Below, piece after piece: positions 10,116 to 22,252 of a stretch of 64,000 nucleotides of DNA. The first letter of the stretch is position 1. Each line of letters opens with the position of its first letter. The stretch is from Leishmania mexicana MHOM/GT/2001/U1103 (taxonomy: Eukaryota; Euglenozoa; Kinetoplastea; Trypanosomatida; Trypanosomatidae). The stretch is from assembly GCF_000234665.1 (NCBI RefSeq), contig NC_018331.1, positions 620,001-684,000 of the forward strand, in the 5' to 3' direction. The notes under the pieces were generated by a model that searched no databases, was not told the origin of the DNA, and saw only the letters and a program-made list of their open reading frames with translations. Both the position numbers and the translations under genes were made by a program.

Positions 10116-12622
10116 AATGCCAACCGCAGAGGCCGACACACATCGCTGTTAGAGATTGTTCCAGTGTTTTTTTGTTGTTGTTGGCTGCTGCGGTTGCCTC
10201 TCCTCCTACCCCCGTCTCGCTCACGCGTAGGGGCACGGTAGGTGTTGGCTTCTGCGCACACAAGCATCATACGCATACGCTTGGAACGCCGACGTGTTTC
10301 ACTCCGCCTTCTGTGTTGGTGCAATTCCCTCTTGCATCTTCTCGCTTCATTTTCTTTCTTTTTTAGTTTTTTTTTTCGCTCTCCCCGCCAAATTCATAGA
10401 GATTTGTTTTATCTGCCCTCCCACCCACCTCTCCATTGATTCCATGTCATGTCTGTTCCTTTGATTTTTCCCTTTCCCCTCTTTCCCTTTTCGCTTACGG
10501 TGTACGTTTTTGTCTGACCAGAAGTCATTTGTGTACCACTTCTCTGTTCTTGTACATGGGGCATGTTTTCTCTCTATCTATCTATCTCTCCTGGTTTTCA
10601 TTCTTCTCTTCGCTCCCACTCACCTATTCCCCCTCACCCGCCTCCCTTCCCTTTCCCTTACCTCGTCTCCATTAAGGAAGGCGTGCGTGTGCGCGCGTGT
10701 ATGTGTGCGTGTGTCCCTCCCCCTTCCCCCCCCCGCCCCACCACACACACACTCCGACACACACACATATAAGCCTAGACATGTGTTGAGGCACAAGCAG
10801 ACGAGGCAGGGAGGTGGGAAGAGGGAAGAGAAAACAGGATGGAGGACAAAGAAAAAAAAGGTATAAAAAAAGGACAAAAAAAAGGAGGCAGAGAGGAGGA
10901 TAGCAATGAGCGGCTCACATCGAGCAAGGACACCACATTTTCGAACTTGCCAGTGTTGTTCCTCTCCCCTCGCGTCTACCTTCTGCCCACACACACAGCC
11001 GCACACACACACACATACGCCCTCCTCCTCCTCCTCCTCCATCCTTTCAATCTTGCCGTGGGCCTTGCTCTTTTCTCTTTTCCTCGTGTGTGTGTGTGGG
11101 TGTGTTTTTTTTTTGTTTTTACCCAAATGCCCTCCTCCTCCTCCTCCCTTCGCTTCCCTCATCCCGTTGGCTCCTCCCCGTCTTGTCTTTCACGATAGAA
11201 GTCTTCCTGGTTGTGCTCGCGCGTCGTGAGTGGACGCAAGTAGGGAAAAAACAGAAGAGGGAAAAAAGAAAACATGCGTTGGAAGGGGGCACGAGATGCA
11301 GAGGAGGGAGCACGAAGCGATGCGAAGAAAGGAGCGAACGAAGATGAGATGACAGGAGTACGGGCGGAGCGTGTACTTGTAGGACTGCCGTGGTTTCTTT
11401 GTTTTGTATTATGTTTCCCATCTATATTTTCTCCATCATCTCTTGTGAGAAATGCCCACAAATTGTTCTCTTGTATCCTTGCGATCGTCTTCGGCGACTC
11501 TTCTGCTACGCTCGTCATCGGTCCGTCTCCCTGGTGCAACGTGGGCCGGCGTGAATGGCTGACTAGCTGCGTTCCATGTGTGCGTGCGTGCATGTGTGTG
11601 TGTGTGTCCGTGCGCCTCCATGAGACTGCAGCTCGAGCCGTTGCCTCGCTCCGACTGTGAAAGCGTCAGCGAAAGACAAACGTACGAACACTGCGAAACC
11701 AGAAATGATTATGGGAAATGAAAAAAGAAAAAAGGAACAAGAATGCGGCGTAGCGGCTCGTGCACCTCCTGCGTGCGTGCGAGTCCGCGTTCTCACCCAT
11801 CGACGTGCGCACATGCACATATGGTGCTCAAGACCGCTCTTGCGCATACGCGACAGTGGCCCGTCCTGTGCCACGAGGGCAGCCTTGTGCGCCTTCTGCA
11901 TCTGGGAGAGAGCGCGGTCTCTGAATAGGGGGATGCACATGGATGCCAGGAGAGCTGATATTGCCTGCAGCCATGTGCATTTCTCTTCTGGAGTAAGGGG
12001 CTTTGTGTGCGTTCCTTCCTCCGCTTGCACGTGCTCACTCACACAGGGCTGGGCGCTCGAGCGTCATGGGGCAACGACGTGCGACCCTCCCTCACACAGA
12101 CATTCTCGGCAGGTGTCGCATGCATGTGTGTGTGGGGGTGGGGGTTGGGAGACGCATGCTGTACGCGTTGTCATTGCCCCCACCCTGGATGGCCGACCTC
12201 TCTCAGCTTTCACCTTTGTTTGTCTTTCTTCTCGACGTGCCTGCTGGTCGTCGTTGTCTCTCCCGTACTTGACATCCTATCCGTTTGGCGCGGATGCGCG
12301 TTCTCGTTTTTTTTTTTTGTGGTGTTCCTTCTCGCTTGCTCTCCCCCCTCCCCACCCGCCCCCGGAGCGTCTCCCTTCTTTCACCTGCTCTACGGAAAAC
12401 GGACATCGACCTCCACCCACCCCTTTCCCTATCCTCCTCCGATACCTACATACGTGGACGTTTACACGCACCAAGGGCACAGCCACCACATCGCCTCGTC
12501 TGCAGAGTCTTTGTTCCCTCGCTCAGCCATCTCTTCACCACTCCTCTGCCGCCCCGCCCCCACTATCACCTTTCCGTAAGCATTACTCCTTTCTCTACCC
12601 CCGCCCCCTCCCATCCCCAACA
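10116..12622. other. Spacer between the H1 gene and its broken copy
   Basis: Pyrimidine-rich, with CA runs (10741-10770, 10987-11011) and (CTC)n near 11022-11040. No ORF here shows protein-like composition. A long frame at 11657-12664 (+) ends in the H1-like start MAAAP followed by a stop and is otherwise low-complexity. Confidence 0.5.
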
Positions 12623-12706
12623 GTGCTCCTTCCACTGCATCCACAAATGGCCGCTGCTCCGTAAGCTGCTGTGAAGAACGCTTCCGAAAAGAAGGTCGGC
12701 GTCTCC
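12623..12706 (+). pseudogene. Histone H1 pseudogene (stop at codon 6)
   Basis: The ATG at 12647 sits in the same context as the intact H1 gene (CATCCACAAATGGC in the copy, TATCCACAAATGGC in the intact gene). It encodes Met-Ala-Ala-Ala-Pro and then TAA at 12662-12664. Reading through the stop gives Ala-Ala-Val-Lys-Asn-Ala-Ser-Glu-Lys-Lys, matching AAVKKAAKKA of the intact gene before similarity is lost near 12706. The similarity covers the leader end and about 20 codons, so this is a decayed duplicate of H1. Confidence 0.8.
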
Positions 12707-15700
12707 GCTCCCCCTCCCTCCCCCCCCACACACACGGTGCCTGCAACGTCGAGGATGTCGGGGCGGGGGTGTCTTGCTATCCGAGTTTCTCCAACTTTTG
12801 AAGCCAACCAACGAGTAAACACAAGATGTGGGTGGGACTGGAGGTCTCAGCACACACCGGGGTGGAGAAGTTGCACAACGTAAAGAAGTGGAGGGACGTG
12901 CACGATGAAGCACAAGGCGTGTGCTGTATACTATGCCGGCCTGCTTACGAGTTCGACATGAGCGCGGGGTACCAGTGCACCACTCAGCAACGAAGCGGCT
13001 TCATCCTTCTGCTTTGTGTTGCTTAGCTTCAGGCTTGCCGCAGAGGTGGTTGCGCGAGTGGGAGGAAAGGCTTGGTCTCCCGCTTCCGTGTTGTGTCTTC
13101 TCCACCGTCTCATGCCTCCTCTGCGTTGTCAGCGGGAGGTGGTTGGTGATGGTGTGTTCTCTGCGCCCCTGCCCTCCCCCCCCCCTCCCCTCGTTGTACC
13201 TCTACCTCTGTTTCTCCTATCGGCAACCATGCTTTTTTTTTGTTCTGCATGTGCGTGTATCCTAATGCACAGCCCTGCTGTACCGCACTGAAGCTCTCTC
13301 GCTCTCGCTCTGCCCACATGTGTCTTTTTCCTCCTTCTCATGTTCTCCGCCTTCATCAATGCACATCGATAACGGTGCTGGCGCGAGTGTCTCTACTCTG
13401 TGAGCAAGACAGAGAACAGGGAATGGGGGTTTGGCGAAGGAGAAGCACATGTGGCCCCGTAGGAGGAAGAGAGGGGTGACGTGCTCTCTGCTTCTCGTGT
13501 CCAGCTGACCCATTCGGCGTCGCGGTCCCTCTTGCTTCTCTGATTGGGTGCTTGCTCAGCTTGCAGCAGACGCGCATATTTGCCCTCCCTCGCTCTTTCC
13601 CTTACATGGCTCAAGGTGCAGCCCCGCGTAACATGGAAGGCGCAAGAAAAGCCAAAGAAATGTTTGCATGTGAACACCCAATCCCAAGAATGACTCTTGC
13701 GTTCACGGTGAAGATACTCGCCAGCAGGAGCGCGCTGGGTGGGTGGAGGGGGTGGCGGGTCTCATAGGGTAGCCGAATAATGCACGAGGATGTGGGCCCT
13801 CTACTTTGGCCGGTATAGGTGGGTCTCGTGCTTGACGACTCTTTTCTGCACGGTGGTGACGTGTGTGTGTTCACTGTTCTCTGAAGTGGGGCCTGCTTTC
13901 TTGCCCCCTCCCCCATATGTGGCGATCCTGGAAGGGCACTATCCAACACACGCACACACATGCGCACGCTTGAGGGGCTGCCACGAATGCCGCAGGTTTT
14001 TTTTGGCTCTCTTTCCCCAGCTCTTCATCTTCATCCCCTCCCTCCCCCTCTCTCCCTCTCTCTGTGTTTCTTTCTCTTGCCCAGCCACACTCCTTCACGC
14101 GCATCACTTCACTCGCTCACAACAGAAGCTTCCACGGCGAGATAACTCCACCCATCCATCCTTCCCCACACGACCCCCTCCCTCCTCACGCGATCACATC
14201 AACTAGCTAAGAGCAGCGAAAACGTTCTGTAAGAGGCGCGAAGAGACCCCTTCCTACTCTCACCCCCCCACACACACACAAGCACAAAGGAAATCCGCCG
14301 GTTTAGCAGCTCGATACGGCGCCATCTGCACTTAAAGATTACGCGCTGACCTTCACTGACACGTCCGTAACCACGGAGAACGGCGGAGAAGAGAAGAAAC
14401 CCACAATAGAAACAGGAAGGGTGCGAGAAGGAAAGCGAGAGAGAGCGAGAGCGGCCGACACCATCTTTGTGCATCACCTGCACTGGTTCTCCTCCTCACA
14501 AGTAGTCCATTACTTGCAGAGCCTTTCGCGGTGTCTCACAGAAGTACCTTTGTTCCCATCTCTAATCGTCCTCCCTCCTCTCCCCCCCCCCCCACCCGTA
14601 ATCACGCCACGCTCCTCCAGCCTCCCCCTCCCCCCACCCTCTCGCTGCCCTTCATACCCAAGCCACCCTTTTCTTCTCTTGTCAGGAAAAGGAAAGGATC
14701 ACGCAAGTTCCCCCTCTTACCAGTAACGAGTTGAGCGAGCCCAGAAAGAGGGGAGCAACGCAAGCAAGGGAAGGAAATCAGGGAACGTGTGGATCTGGGC
14801 GTTTTTGGAAGTGCCGCGCCGCGCACCTCAGCAATTCTTGTGCTCGCTCGAACACGTCCCGTACCACATCTCCTCCCGTGGTTAGCAGTTGTCGTCCTCA
14901 CCGTCAATCGTGCCACCTTCTTCTTTGTGTGTGTGTGTGTGGGTGCAACAGTTTGGCCCACTCGCAGAGACAGGCGCACGTACGGACACACCCATCAACA
15001 CCGATACACGTACAGTCGTACAAGCGCCAATTATCATTGCAACGTACTCCCTCCCCTCCCCCTCTAACGCTAGGGTGCTGTTGCCGCACAGTATACGACC
15101 AGGTCTGGTGAAGTTCTTTTTCCGTTCTCCTCCGCGGCCTCCGCTCATCTGCTCTCTCGAACTCTTCCCCTCCTCCTTCTCCCCCCTCTCCGTGTGTGTT
15201 CTTTGCGTTTATCTTTATTTCTCTGTGTGCGTGTGCGTGCGTGCGTGCGTGTGTGTTGACCAGCCTGGTGGAGGTGATTACTTCTTCGACTTTTCTTCTT
15301 CTGTGGCGCGTTGCGTGTTCTGCGCTTTGGCGCGGCAACAACCAACAACGAACAACGAAAAGAAAAAAAAACAAAGAACGAAACGGAAAGCGAAAAGAGG
15401 GACGAAAAAGAGGTCAGCACACCGTCGCCGTAGTGGTCTCCAGCCCACCCACCCTCCCTGACGTCACAGACACACACTCCCCCTCCCCCCCCCCGGACAG
15501 CCACACGAACACGGAGACACGGACAAAGATACACGCAGCTACTTTGCTCACCTACTCACGAGCTGTGTCACGCTCCCTCTCACACACATTCTGTTTCGTT
15601 TTTCTTCTGCGTCTGCATATTCTTCGGTAATTTTCCCTCTTCTTCCTCCTTCCATTTTGCGTTTTCATTTTTGTTCTTTATTTCTTTGGATTTTCACTCT

Positions 15701-16100
15701 TGTTTTCGCGCCCTATCCACGCTAGCAGAGGTGGTGGTGACGGTGGTGTTCGAAGTGCGTGTTTGCGTGTGTGTGTGGGCGTGTGCGTGTGCGTGTGCGT
15801 GCATCCTCTCGCATCCCAGCGAGAGGGTGTTTTCACCTCTGCGTGAGTGAGTGTTTTCGTCTTTGTAGGCCGTTCTGTCTTCCTGGTCTTCTACTTGTGC
15901 ACCCCCCCCCTCCCACCTTCCCTCACCACCACCACCCTCCTCCGCAGACAGTCACCAGCTCAGGTCTTTTGTCGTTCCTCTTTGTACGTTGGTGTGCCTC
16001 CTCTCTCCTCTCCTCCCTCTCCGCGACGAGCACACTCCAGCACACGCGCTGCCCTCTCTCGAGGTTCAAGTTGGTGCCTCTCCTTCTTCACGCTTGTTGT
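12707..16100. other. Gene-poor spacer upstream of eIF4E-1
   Basis: 3.4 kb without a convincing gene. It contains C runs (13176-13190, 14581-14595), TG/CA runs near 14929-14941 and 15225-15255, and mixed pyrimidine tracts. Confidence 0.5.
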
Positions 16101-16146
16101 CTCTCTCCCTCTTTTTTTTCTTCTTTCTCCGTTGTCTCTGCGTGAG
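16101..16146 (+). promoter_or_regulatory. Probable trans-splice acceptor of eIF4E-1
   Basis: A T/C tract at 16101-16139 is followed by AG at 16145-16146. The predicted 226-nt leader to the ATG at 16373 contains no other ATG. Later AGs near 16153 and 16233 are alternatives. Confidence 0.45.
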
Positions 16147-16372
16147 CTTGTTCACGCGTGTGAGAGCCTGGTCCCCTCATCATTCTTGCCCGTCTGCGTG
16201 TGTTGGTGTACATCTCTCCTGGTCCTCAACTGCAGCTGCTTTGCAAGTTTTTCTTTATTATCTCGCCTTGTCCCTGTTGTGGTTGCTGCATTAGTCGAGT
16301 TGAACGGAATCGGCCGTCCTAGATCATCGCCTTACGCACCCCCCTCCCCTCTTCTTCGTTTCGCGCCACGGC

Positions 16373-17014
16373 ATGTCATCTCCATCTTCAGTTCCTCCCA
16401 ACAAAATGGCGAATTTGCACAAGCTGCAGCGCGCCTGGACACTCTGGTACGATAGCCCGTCTACGTACAACACTGAAAACTGGGAGATGTCGTTGGTGCC
16501 CATCATGACCGTGCACTCCGTGGAGGAGTTCTTCGTCATGCTCAGGTACATGAAGCCTCTGCATGCCTTGCGCACCTCCTCGCAGTACCACCTCTTCCAG
16601 GAAGGCGTTAAGCCGATGTGGGAGGACCCGGCCAACAAGAAGGGCGGCAAGCTCTGGGTGAACCTTGATATCACCAGCGCCAATGGTCGGAGCAGCAACA
16701 ATGCCAGCGGTACCGCGGCAGCCGATGGCAGCGCGGCGGAGGCCAAGACGGACCTCGACAAGGCGTGGGAGAATGTTCTGATGGCCACCGTAGGCGAGTA
16801 TCTCGACTGTGTAGAAAAGAAGGACACATCAGCGGAGCCGTTCGTGACGGGCATTGTCATGTCAAAGAGGAAGTACCACAACCGCCTCGCCGTGTGGGTG
16901 AGCGATGCGTCCGCAACGGACAAGATCGAGGCGCTAAAGAAGACGCTGACAAAGGAGGCGAGCCTGGCGCCGATTGCATCCATTGTCTTCACAAAGCACG
17001 GCGAGGCGTCTTAA
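16373..17014 (+). CDS. EIF4E1: Translation initiation factor eIF4E-1, cap-binding (213 aa)
   Basis: This is the cap-binding protein that binds the 5' cap of mRNA, in trypanosomatids the hypermethylated cap-4 carried on the spliced leader. The fold is recognisable along the whole length: WTLWYDSPS near residues 22-30, W37 (in NTENWEM) in the place of the first stacking tryptophan of eIF4E, and PMWEDPAN (W83, E84) in the place of the second stacking tryptophan and its acidic partner. The hydrophobic C-terminal strand RLAVWVSDA contains W175. A Gly/Ala/Asn-rich loop at residues ~103-125, between the second tryptophan and the helix AWENVLMATVGE, is a trypanosomatid-type insertion. An internal Met at residue 12 is an alternative start. 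A long 3' flank leads straight into a retroelement. Confidence 0.94.
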   Translation: MSSPSSVPPNKMANLHKLQRAWTLWYDSPSTYNTENWEMSLVPIMTVHSVEEFFVMLRYMKPLHALRTSSQYHLFQEGVKPMWEDPANKKGGKLWVNLDITSANGRSSNNASGTAAADGSAAEAKTDLDKAWENVLMATVGEYLDCVEKKDTSAEPFVTGIVMSKRKYHNRLAVWVSDASATDKIEALKKTLTKEASLAPIASIVFTKHGEAS

Positions 17015-17109
17015 CAGTGTGTGTCTGTGTGCATATCATCTTGCTGTGGTTGATGTTTGCTTGTCTACGTGTTGTGGGGTTTGTCTTTTATGATTCATTT
17101 TAAGAACGA

Positions 17110-17287
17110 TTTACACACATATATAAATATATATCTATATCAATATATCTGTATATATATATATATGTGTGTGTGTATATATGTATATATCAACGTATCT
17201 GTATATATATACATATATGTATACATATACATATATACATAGGTATATACATATATACATGTGTGTGTGTGTTTGTGTGTGTGTGTG
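17110..17287. repeat. TA/TG/CATA microsatellite
   Basis: About 180 bp of ATATATAC, TATG and TG dinucleotide mixtures in the 3' flank of eIF4E-1. Its final TG run forms the left edge of the retroelement tandem. Confidence 0.9.
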
Positions 17288-19825
17288 TCATTGTTGCTCT
17301 TTTTGTAATTTGTCCTGTGGCGTTTCACCCAATCTGTGGCCTGTTGTCGGGCATGTTGTCGTTGTACGCGTTGATGCCAGCGACCTCCCCTCGTTTCGTT
17401 TTGTTTTTGTGCATGTGTCAATGTACTCACATGAAACAGTGCGGGGAAGCCTCTCTTTGAGGGGGGTATATGGACTTTGTAACGTACTAGAAAGGCAGGG
17501 ATGCAGACGGGCAGCGTCTTGCCAGCTGTGCGGGGGCCCACATGTGCACTACTGTATGTAAGATCTCCTCGCAGCCCCATCCCTCCTCCATTTACCTCCG
17601 TCTCTCACCTCGGCTCTCTTCTCTCCAGCCGCCACTGATAATGTGCGTGTGTGTGTGTCTGTGTCTCTAGTCGATGCCTTCTTCGCTCTCGTTTTGCCTT
17701 TTTCGGGTCACTTTCGCAATCTAGACGTGTCCCGCATCCTACCGCCCCTGTTCGCGCTAACCAGCCATCTCTGCAAGTTACTCGAACGAACGGTGTCGCG
17801 ACCATGTGGAAGAAAGGCGCCAGTCACAGCAGCCTCGCTTCCGCCCTCCCTGCGCCTCACTGTAGACTCTCCTTGACTGGTGTCTCCAGAAGGCAGCTCA
17901 GCACCAGCCGGGTACCAAGACAGGCGCAGCAATTGCGGGCTCTGCGCTCGCACGTTCGCCTGTGTACACCGCGGCACGGCACAGATTCAGCGTAGACCCG
18001 TTTCACGCGTGCCGGATCACAGATTTCTCCGATGACCGTCGCGTCTGCGTTCGCCTCCACGAGAAGGGGCAGAAGATGGACAGCTTTACCCGCGGAATCC
18101 CACAAGGGTCTTTCCGAGGCCTTCTTCTCTCCGTTATCGTGGTGGACTCACTGGGTGGGGAGCGCATCAGGACACCCGGACTGCACCACGTCTTCTGTGC
18201 TGACCACCTCACAGACCTCGCATCCTCAGAAAAGAAGGATGGCGTACGAGCCACACGGCAGCTCATCTTCTGTGGAGGCAGTGGAGCACTGAAGGCTGTA
18301 GGACGTCGTGGAGCTGAGCGACACCTAACGGAGGTGCACACTCTTCGGTGCGGGGCACCGCAAACGACTGCGACCCTCCTCAGCCACGCGAGGGCGCTAC
18401 CCTGCGCACTTGGCNNNNNNNNNNNNNNNNNNNNNNNNNNNNNNNNNNNNNNNNNNNNNNNNNNNNNNNNNNNNNNNNNNNNNNNNNNNNNNNNNNNNNN
18501 NNNNNNNNNNNNNNGTGCACGCCGGATCCCGGTACCGTCGCAGCACTCTGGCAGCTCTCACACGGGCATGCAGGCGCCGACCTCTTTGAGAGCCCCTGCA
18601 CACACACACACACCTCCCTCATGCACAGCGGTCGTGTGCCCCTCTCATGTCAGCTCGTCGGCGGCCACTGTGGGCTCGAACACAACGGCAGAGCTGACAA
18701 GCGTGCCGAATCTGCCATGTCAGAGGAGTCGACGCCAACTGTGTGGGCTACTGGCTTGGCCACCGGTCACAGACGGCAGGCCGACATCCCCCGAAAACGG
18801 CATACACGATGCAGCACGCTACCACAAGAAATTGTTGTCCGCAGCCGTCCCGCACCAGATGAACGAGGACGCTGCGCTCACGAGACGACTGTAGGCCATA
18901 CTCGCTCAGTCCTGCGCGGGCACCTCTCTGCACTTTGTATTTCTGCAGGGGTGGGTGTCTGCCGCTTCACCTCACACCCACTGTACCCTTTCAGAACGGC
19001 AGCCTGTGAGCTCTTTGTGTGCCGATGCTGGGAAACACAGCTGGCGTGATGTATGCCACCCAGGCAAAGGCATCCAGATATCAGAAGGGCGAGAGTGGCT
19101 GCCGACAGGAGGTGCGAAGAGGGCCATACGAATCAACCCAGAAGCGCACGCGTGCGAAACATGCGGCGTTCCCTACGTCTGACCGCGGCTGGGAGCGACT
19201 GAGAGGGCGGCGCATGGGGCACACAGGCAGAGTACGCAGGGTCTCGGGGGGCCCTGGCCTGGGGGTGGCCGGCCCCTTTCTGGGCTCATCCGGCATGCGC
19301 CTGGGCCACCCCTCTACTGCCCACAAGGCAGGCGCCACCGCTTCCGCCCTCGAGCATGGCTCTTGGCGCAGCCCGCTTTGGATTGAGGCATGCATGCCCA
19401 CCCAGGCCTGGGGGGCACCGATCGCGCAGCACGCAGCAGAAGAAGGGGCGGTCAGCTGTGAGAGACGGCGGTGATTAGGGTCAGGGTGAGTAGATGGCAT
19501 TGGTGAGCCAATGGCGCCAAAGAGAGACCGGCGAACGTGCCACCCCTCACCAGCATTATCAAGGAACTCAGAGGAAACGGCAAAGCGAGCTCGCTCGCGA
19601 CCGATATTCCTGCAAGGCGAGAACCCTTGGGCGTTTGTGGAACGTGTACGTCGGTGTGTTTCCTTTGTGGATGACGCGTTTTTACTCGAGTTTGGGTGGA
19701 CGTCTCACGCGCTGTTAGACACCTGAAGCGTTTTTCGCTCAGGTGAGCGTGAGCGACGCGGTGGGTGGGACGTGCTGCTGTCGCGGTGAGGCGCATGTGT
19801 GTGTCTGTCTGTGTGTGTGTGTGTG
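17288..19825 (+). mobile_element. Degenerate ingi/L1Tc-type non-LTR retroelement (DIRE), copy 1
   Basis: Remnants of a retrotransposon polyprotein on the + strand. An early RT segment SHLCKLLERTVSR is at about 17760-17800. The core RT contains FTRGIPQGSFRG near 18085-18120, then IVVDSL, and VFCADHLTDLAS near 18195-18230 in place of the catalytic F/Y-A-D-D-L. An RNase H remnant SCQLVGGHCGLEHNGRAD lies near 18645-18705, and a possible Cys motif CETCG near 19160. These lie in different frames with stops between, and the usual upstream endonuclease domain is not visible, so the copy is dead and 5'-truncated. It contains a 100-N gap (18415-18514). It is directly repeated as copy 2. The AG and TG-rich ends give no clear target-site duplication. 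Confidence 0.8.
18415..18514. other. Assembly gap (100 N) inside retroelement copy 1
   Basis: Exactly 100 N. The adjacent identical copy reads through this place with only GGGGGAGGT between the flanking sequences, so the true missing length is probably 9 bases. Repeat offsets agree: 2,538 before the gap and 2,447 after it, a difference of 91. Confidence 0.95.
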
Positions 19826-22252
19826 TCATTGTTGCTCTTTTTGTAATTTGTCCTGTGGCGTTTCACCCAATCTGTGGCCTGTTGTCGGGCATGTTGTCGT
19901 TGTACGCGTTGATGCCAGCGACCTCCCCTCGTTTCGTTTTGTTTTTGTGCATGTGTCAATGTACTCACATGAAACAGTGCGGGGAAGCCTCTCTTTGAGG
20001 GGGGTATATGGACTTTGTAACGTACTAGAAAGGCAGGGATGCAGACGGGCAGCGTCTTGCCAGCTGTGCGGGGGCCCACATGTGCACTACTGTATGTAAG
20101 ATCTCCTCGCAGCCCCATCCCTCCTCCATTTACCTCCGTCTCTCACCTCGGCTCTCTTCTCTCCAGCCGCCACTGATAATGTGCGTGTGTGTGTGTCTGT
20201 GTCTCTAGTCGATGCCTTCTTCGCTCTCGTTTTGCCTTTTTCGGGTCACTTTCGCAATCTAGACGTGTCCCGCATCCTACCGCCCCTGTTCGCGCTAACC
20301 AGCCATCTCTGCAAGTTACTCGAACGAACGGTGTCGCGACCATGTGGAAGAAAGGCGCCAGTCACAGCAGCCTCGCTTCCGCCCTCCCTGCGCCTCACTG
20401 TAGACTCTCCTTGACTGGTGTCTCCAGAAGGCAGCTCAGCACCAGCCGGGTACCAAGACAGGCGCAGCAATTGCGGGCTCTGCGCTCGCACGTTCGCCTG
20501 TGTACACCGCGGCACGGCACAGATTCAGCGTAGACCCGTTTCACGCGTGCCGGATCACAGATTTCTCCGATGACCGTCGCGTCTGCGTTCGCCTCCACGA
20601 GAAGGGGCAGAAGATGGACAGCTTTACCCGCGGAATCCCACAAGGGTCTTTCCGAGGCCTTCTTCTCTCCGTTATCGTGGTGGACTCACTGGGTGGGGAG
20701 CGCATCAGGACACCCGGACTGCACCACGTCTTCTGTGCTGACCACCTCACAGACCTCGCATCCTCAGAAAAGAAGGATGGCGTACGAGCCACACGGCAGC
20801 TCATCTTCTGTGGAGGCAGTGGAGCACTGAAGGCTGTAGGACGTCGTGGAGCTGAGCGACACCTAACGGAGGTGCACACTCTTCGGTGCGGGGCACCGCA
20901 AACGACTGCGACCCTCCTCAGCCACGCGAGGGCGCTACCCTGCGCACTTGGCGGGGGAGGTGTGCACGCCGGATCCCGGTACCGTCGCAGCACTCTGGCA
21001 GCTCTCACACGGGCATGCAGGCGCCGACCTCTTTGAGAGCCCCTGCACACACACACACACCTCCCTCATGCACAGCGGTCGTGTGCCCCTCTCATGTCAG
21101 CTCGTCGGCGGCCACTGTGGGCTCGAACACAACGGCAGAGCTGACAAGCGTGCCGAATCTGCCATGTCAGAGGAGTCGACGCCAACTGTGTGGGCTACTG
21201 GCTTGGCCACCGGTCACAGACGGCAGGCCGACATCCCCCGAAAACGGCATACACGATGCAGCACGCTACCACAAGAAATTGTTGTCCGCAGCCGTCCCGC
21301 ACCAGATGAACGAGGACGCTGCGCTCACGAGACGACTGTAGGCCATACTCGCTCAGTCCTGCGCGGGCACCTCTCTGCACTTTGTATTTCTGCAGGGGTG
21401 GGTGTCTGCCGCTTCACCTCACACCCACTGTACCCTTTCAGAACGGCAGCCTGTGAGCTCTTTGTGTGCCGATGCTGGGAAACACAGCTGGCGTGATGTA
21501 TGCCACCCAGGCAAAGGCATCCAGATATCAGAAGGGCGAGAGTGGCTGCCGACAGGAGGTGCGAAGAGGGCCATACGAATCAACCCAGAAGCGCACGCGT
21601 GCGAAACATGCGGCGTTCCCTACGTCTGACCGCGGCTGGGAGCGACTGAGAGGGCGGCGCATGGGGCACACAGGCAGAGTACGCAGGGTCTCGGGGGGCC
21701 CTGACCTGGGGGTGGCCGGCCCCTTTCTGGGCTCATCCGGCATGCGCCTGGGCCACCCCTCTACTGCCCACAAGGCAGGCGCCACCGCTTCCGCCCTCGA
21801 GCATGGCTCTTGGCGCAGCCCGCTTTGGATTGAGGCATGCATGCCCACCCAGGCCTGGGGGGCACCGATCGCGCAGCACGCAGCAGAAGAAGGGGCGGTC
21901 AGCTGTGAGAGACGGCGGTGATTAGGGTCAGGGTGAGTAGATGGCATTGGTGAGCCAATGGCGCCAAAGAGAGACCGGCGAACGTGCCACCCCTCACCAG
22001 CATTATCAAGGAACTCAGAGGAAACGGCAAAGCGAGCTCGCTCGCGACCGATATTCCTGCAAGGCGAGAACCCTTGGGCGTTTGTGGAACGTGTACGTCG
22101 GTGTGTTTCCTTTGTGGATGACGCGTTTTTACTCGAGTTTGGGTGGACGTCTCACGCGCTGTTAGACACCTGAAGCGTTTTTCGCTCAGGTGAGCGTGAG
22201 CGACGCGGTGGGTGGGACGTGCTGCTGTCGCGGTGAGGCGCATGTGTGTGTC

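Noticed and set aside
11657..12664. Long + frame ending in the H1-like MAAAP
   Set aside because: Composition is spacer-like; only the last five codons have meaning, as the start of the H1 pseudogene.
19474..19489. TTAGGGTCAGGGT near the 3' part of each retroelement copy, resembling telomere repeats
   Set aside because: Only two imperfect units; no array. It is part of the duplicated unit and is likely chance.
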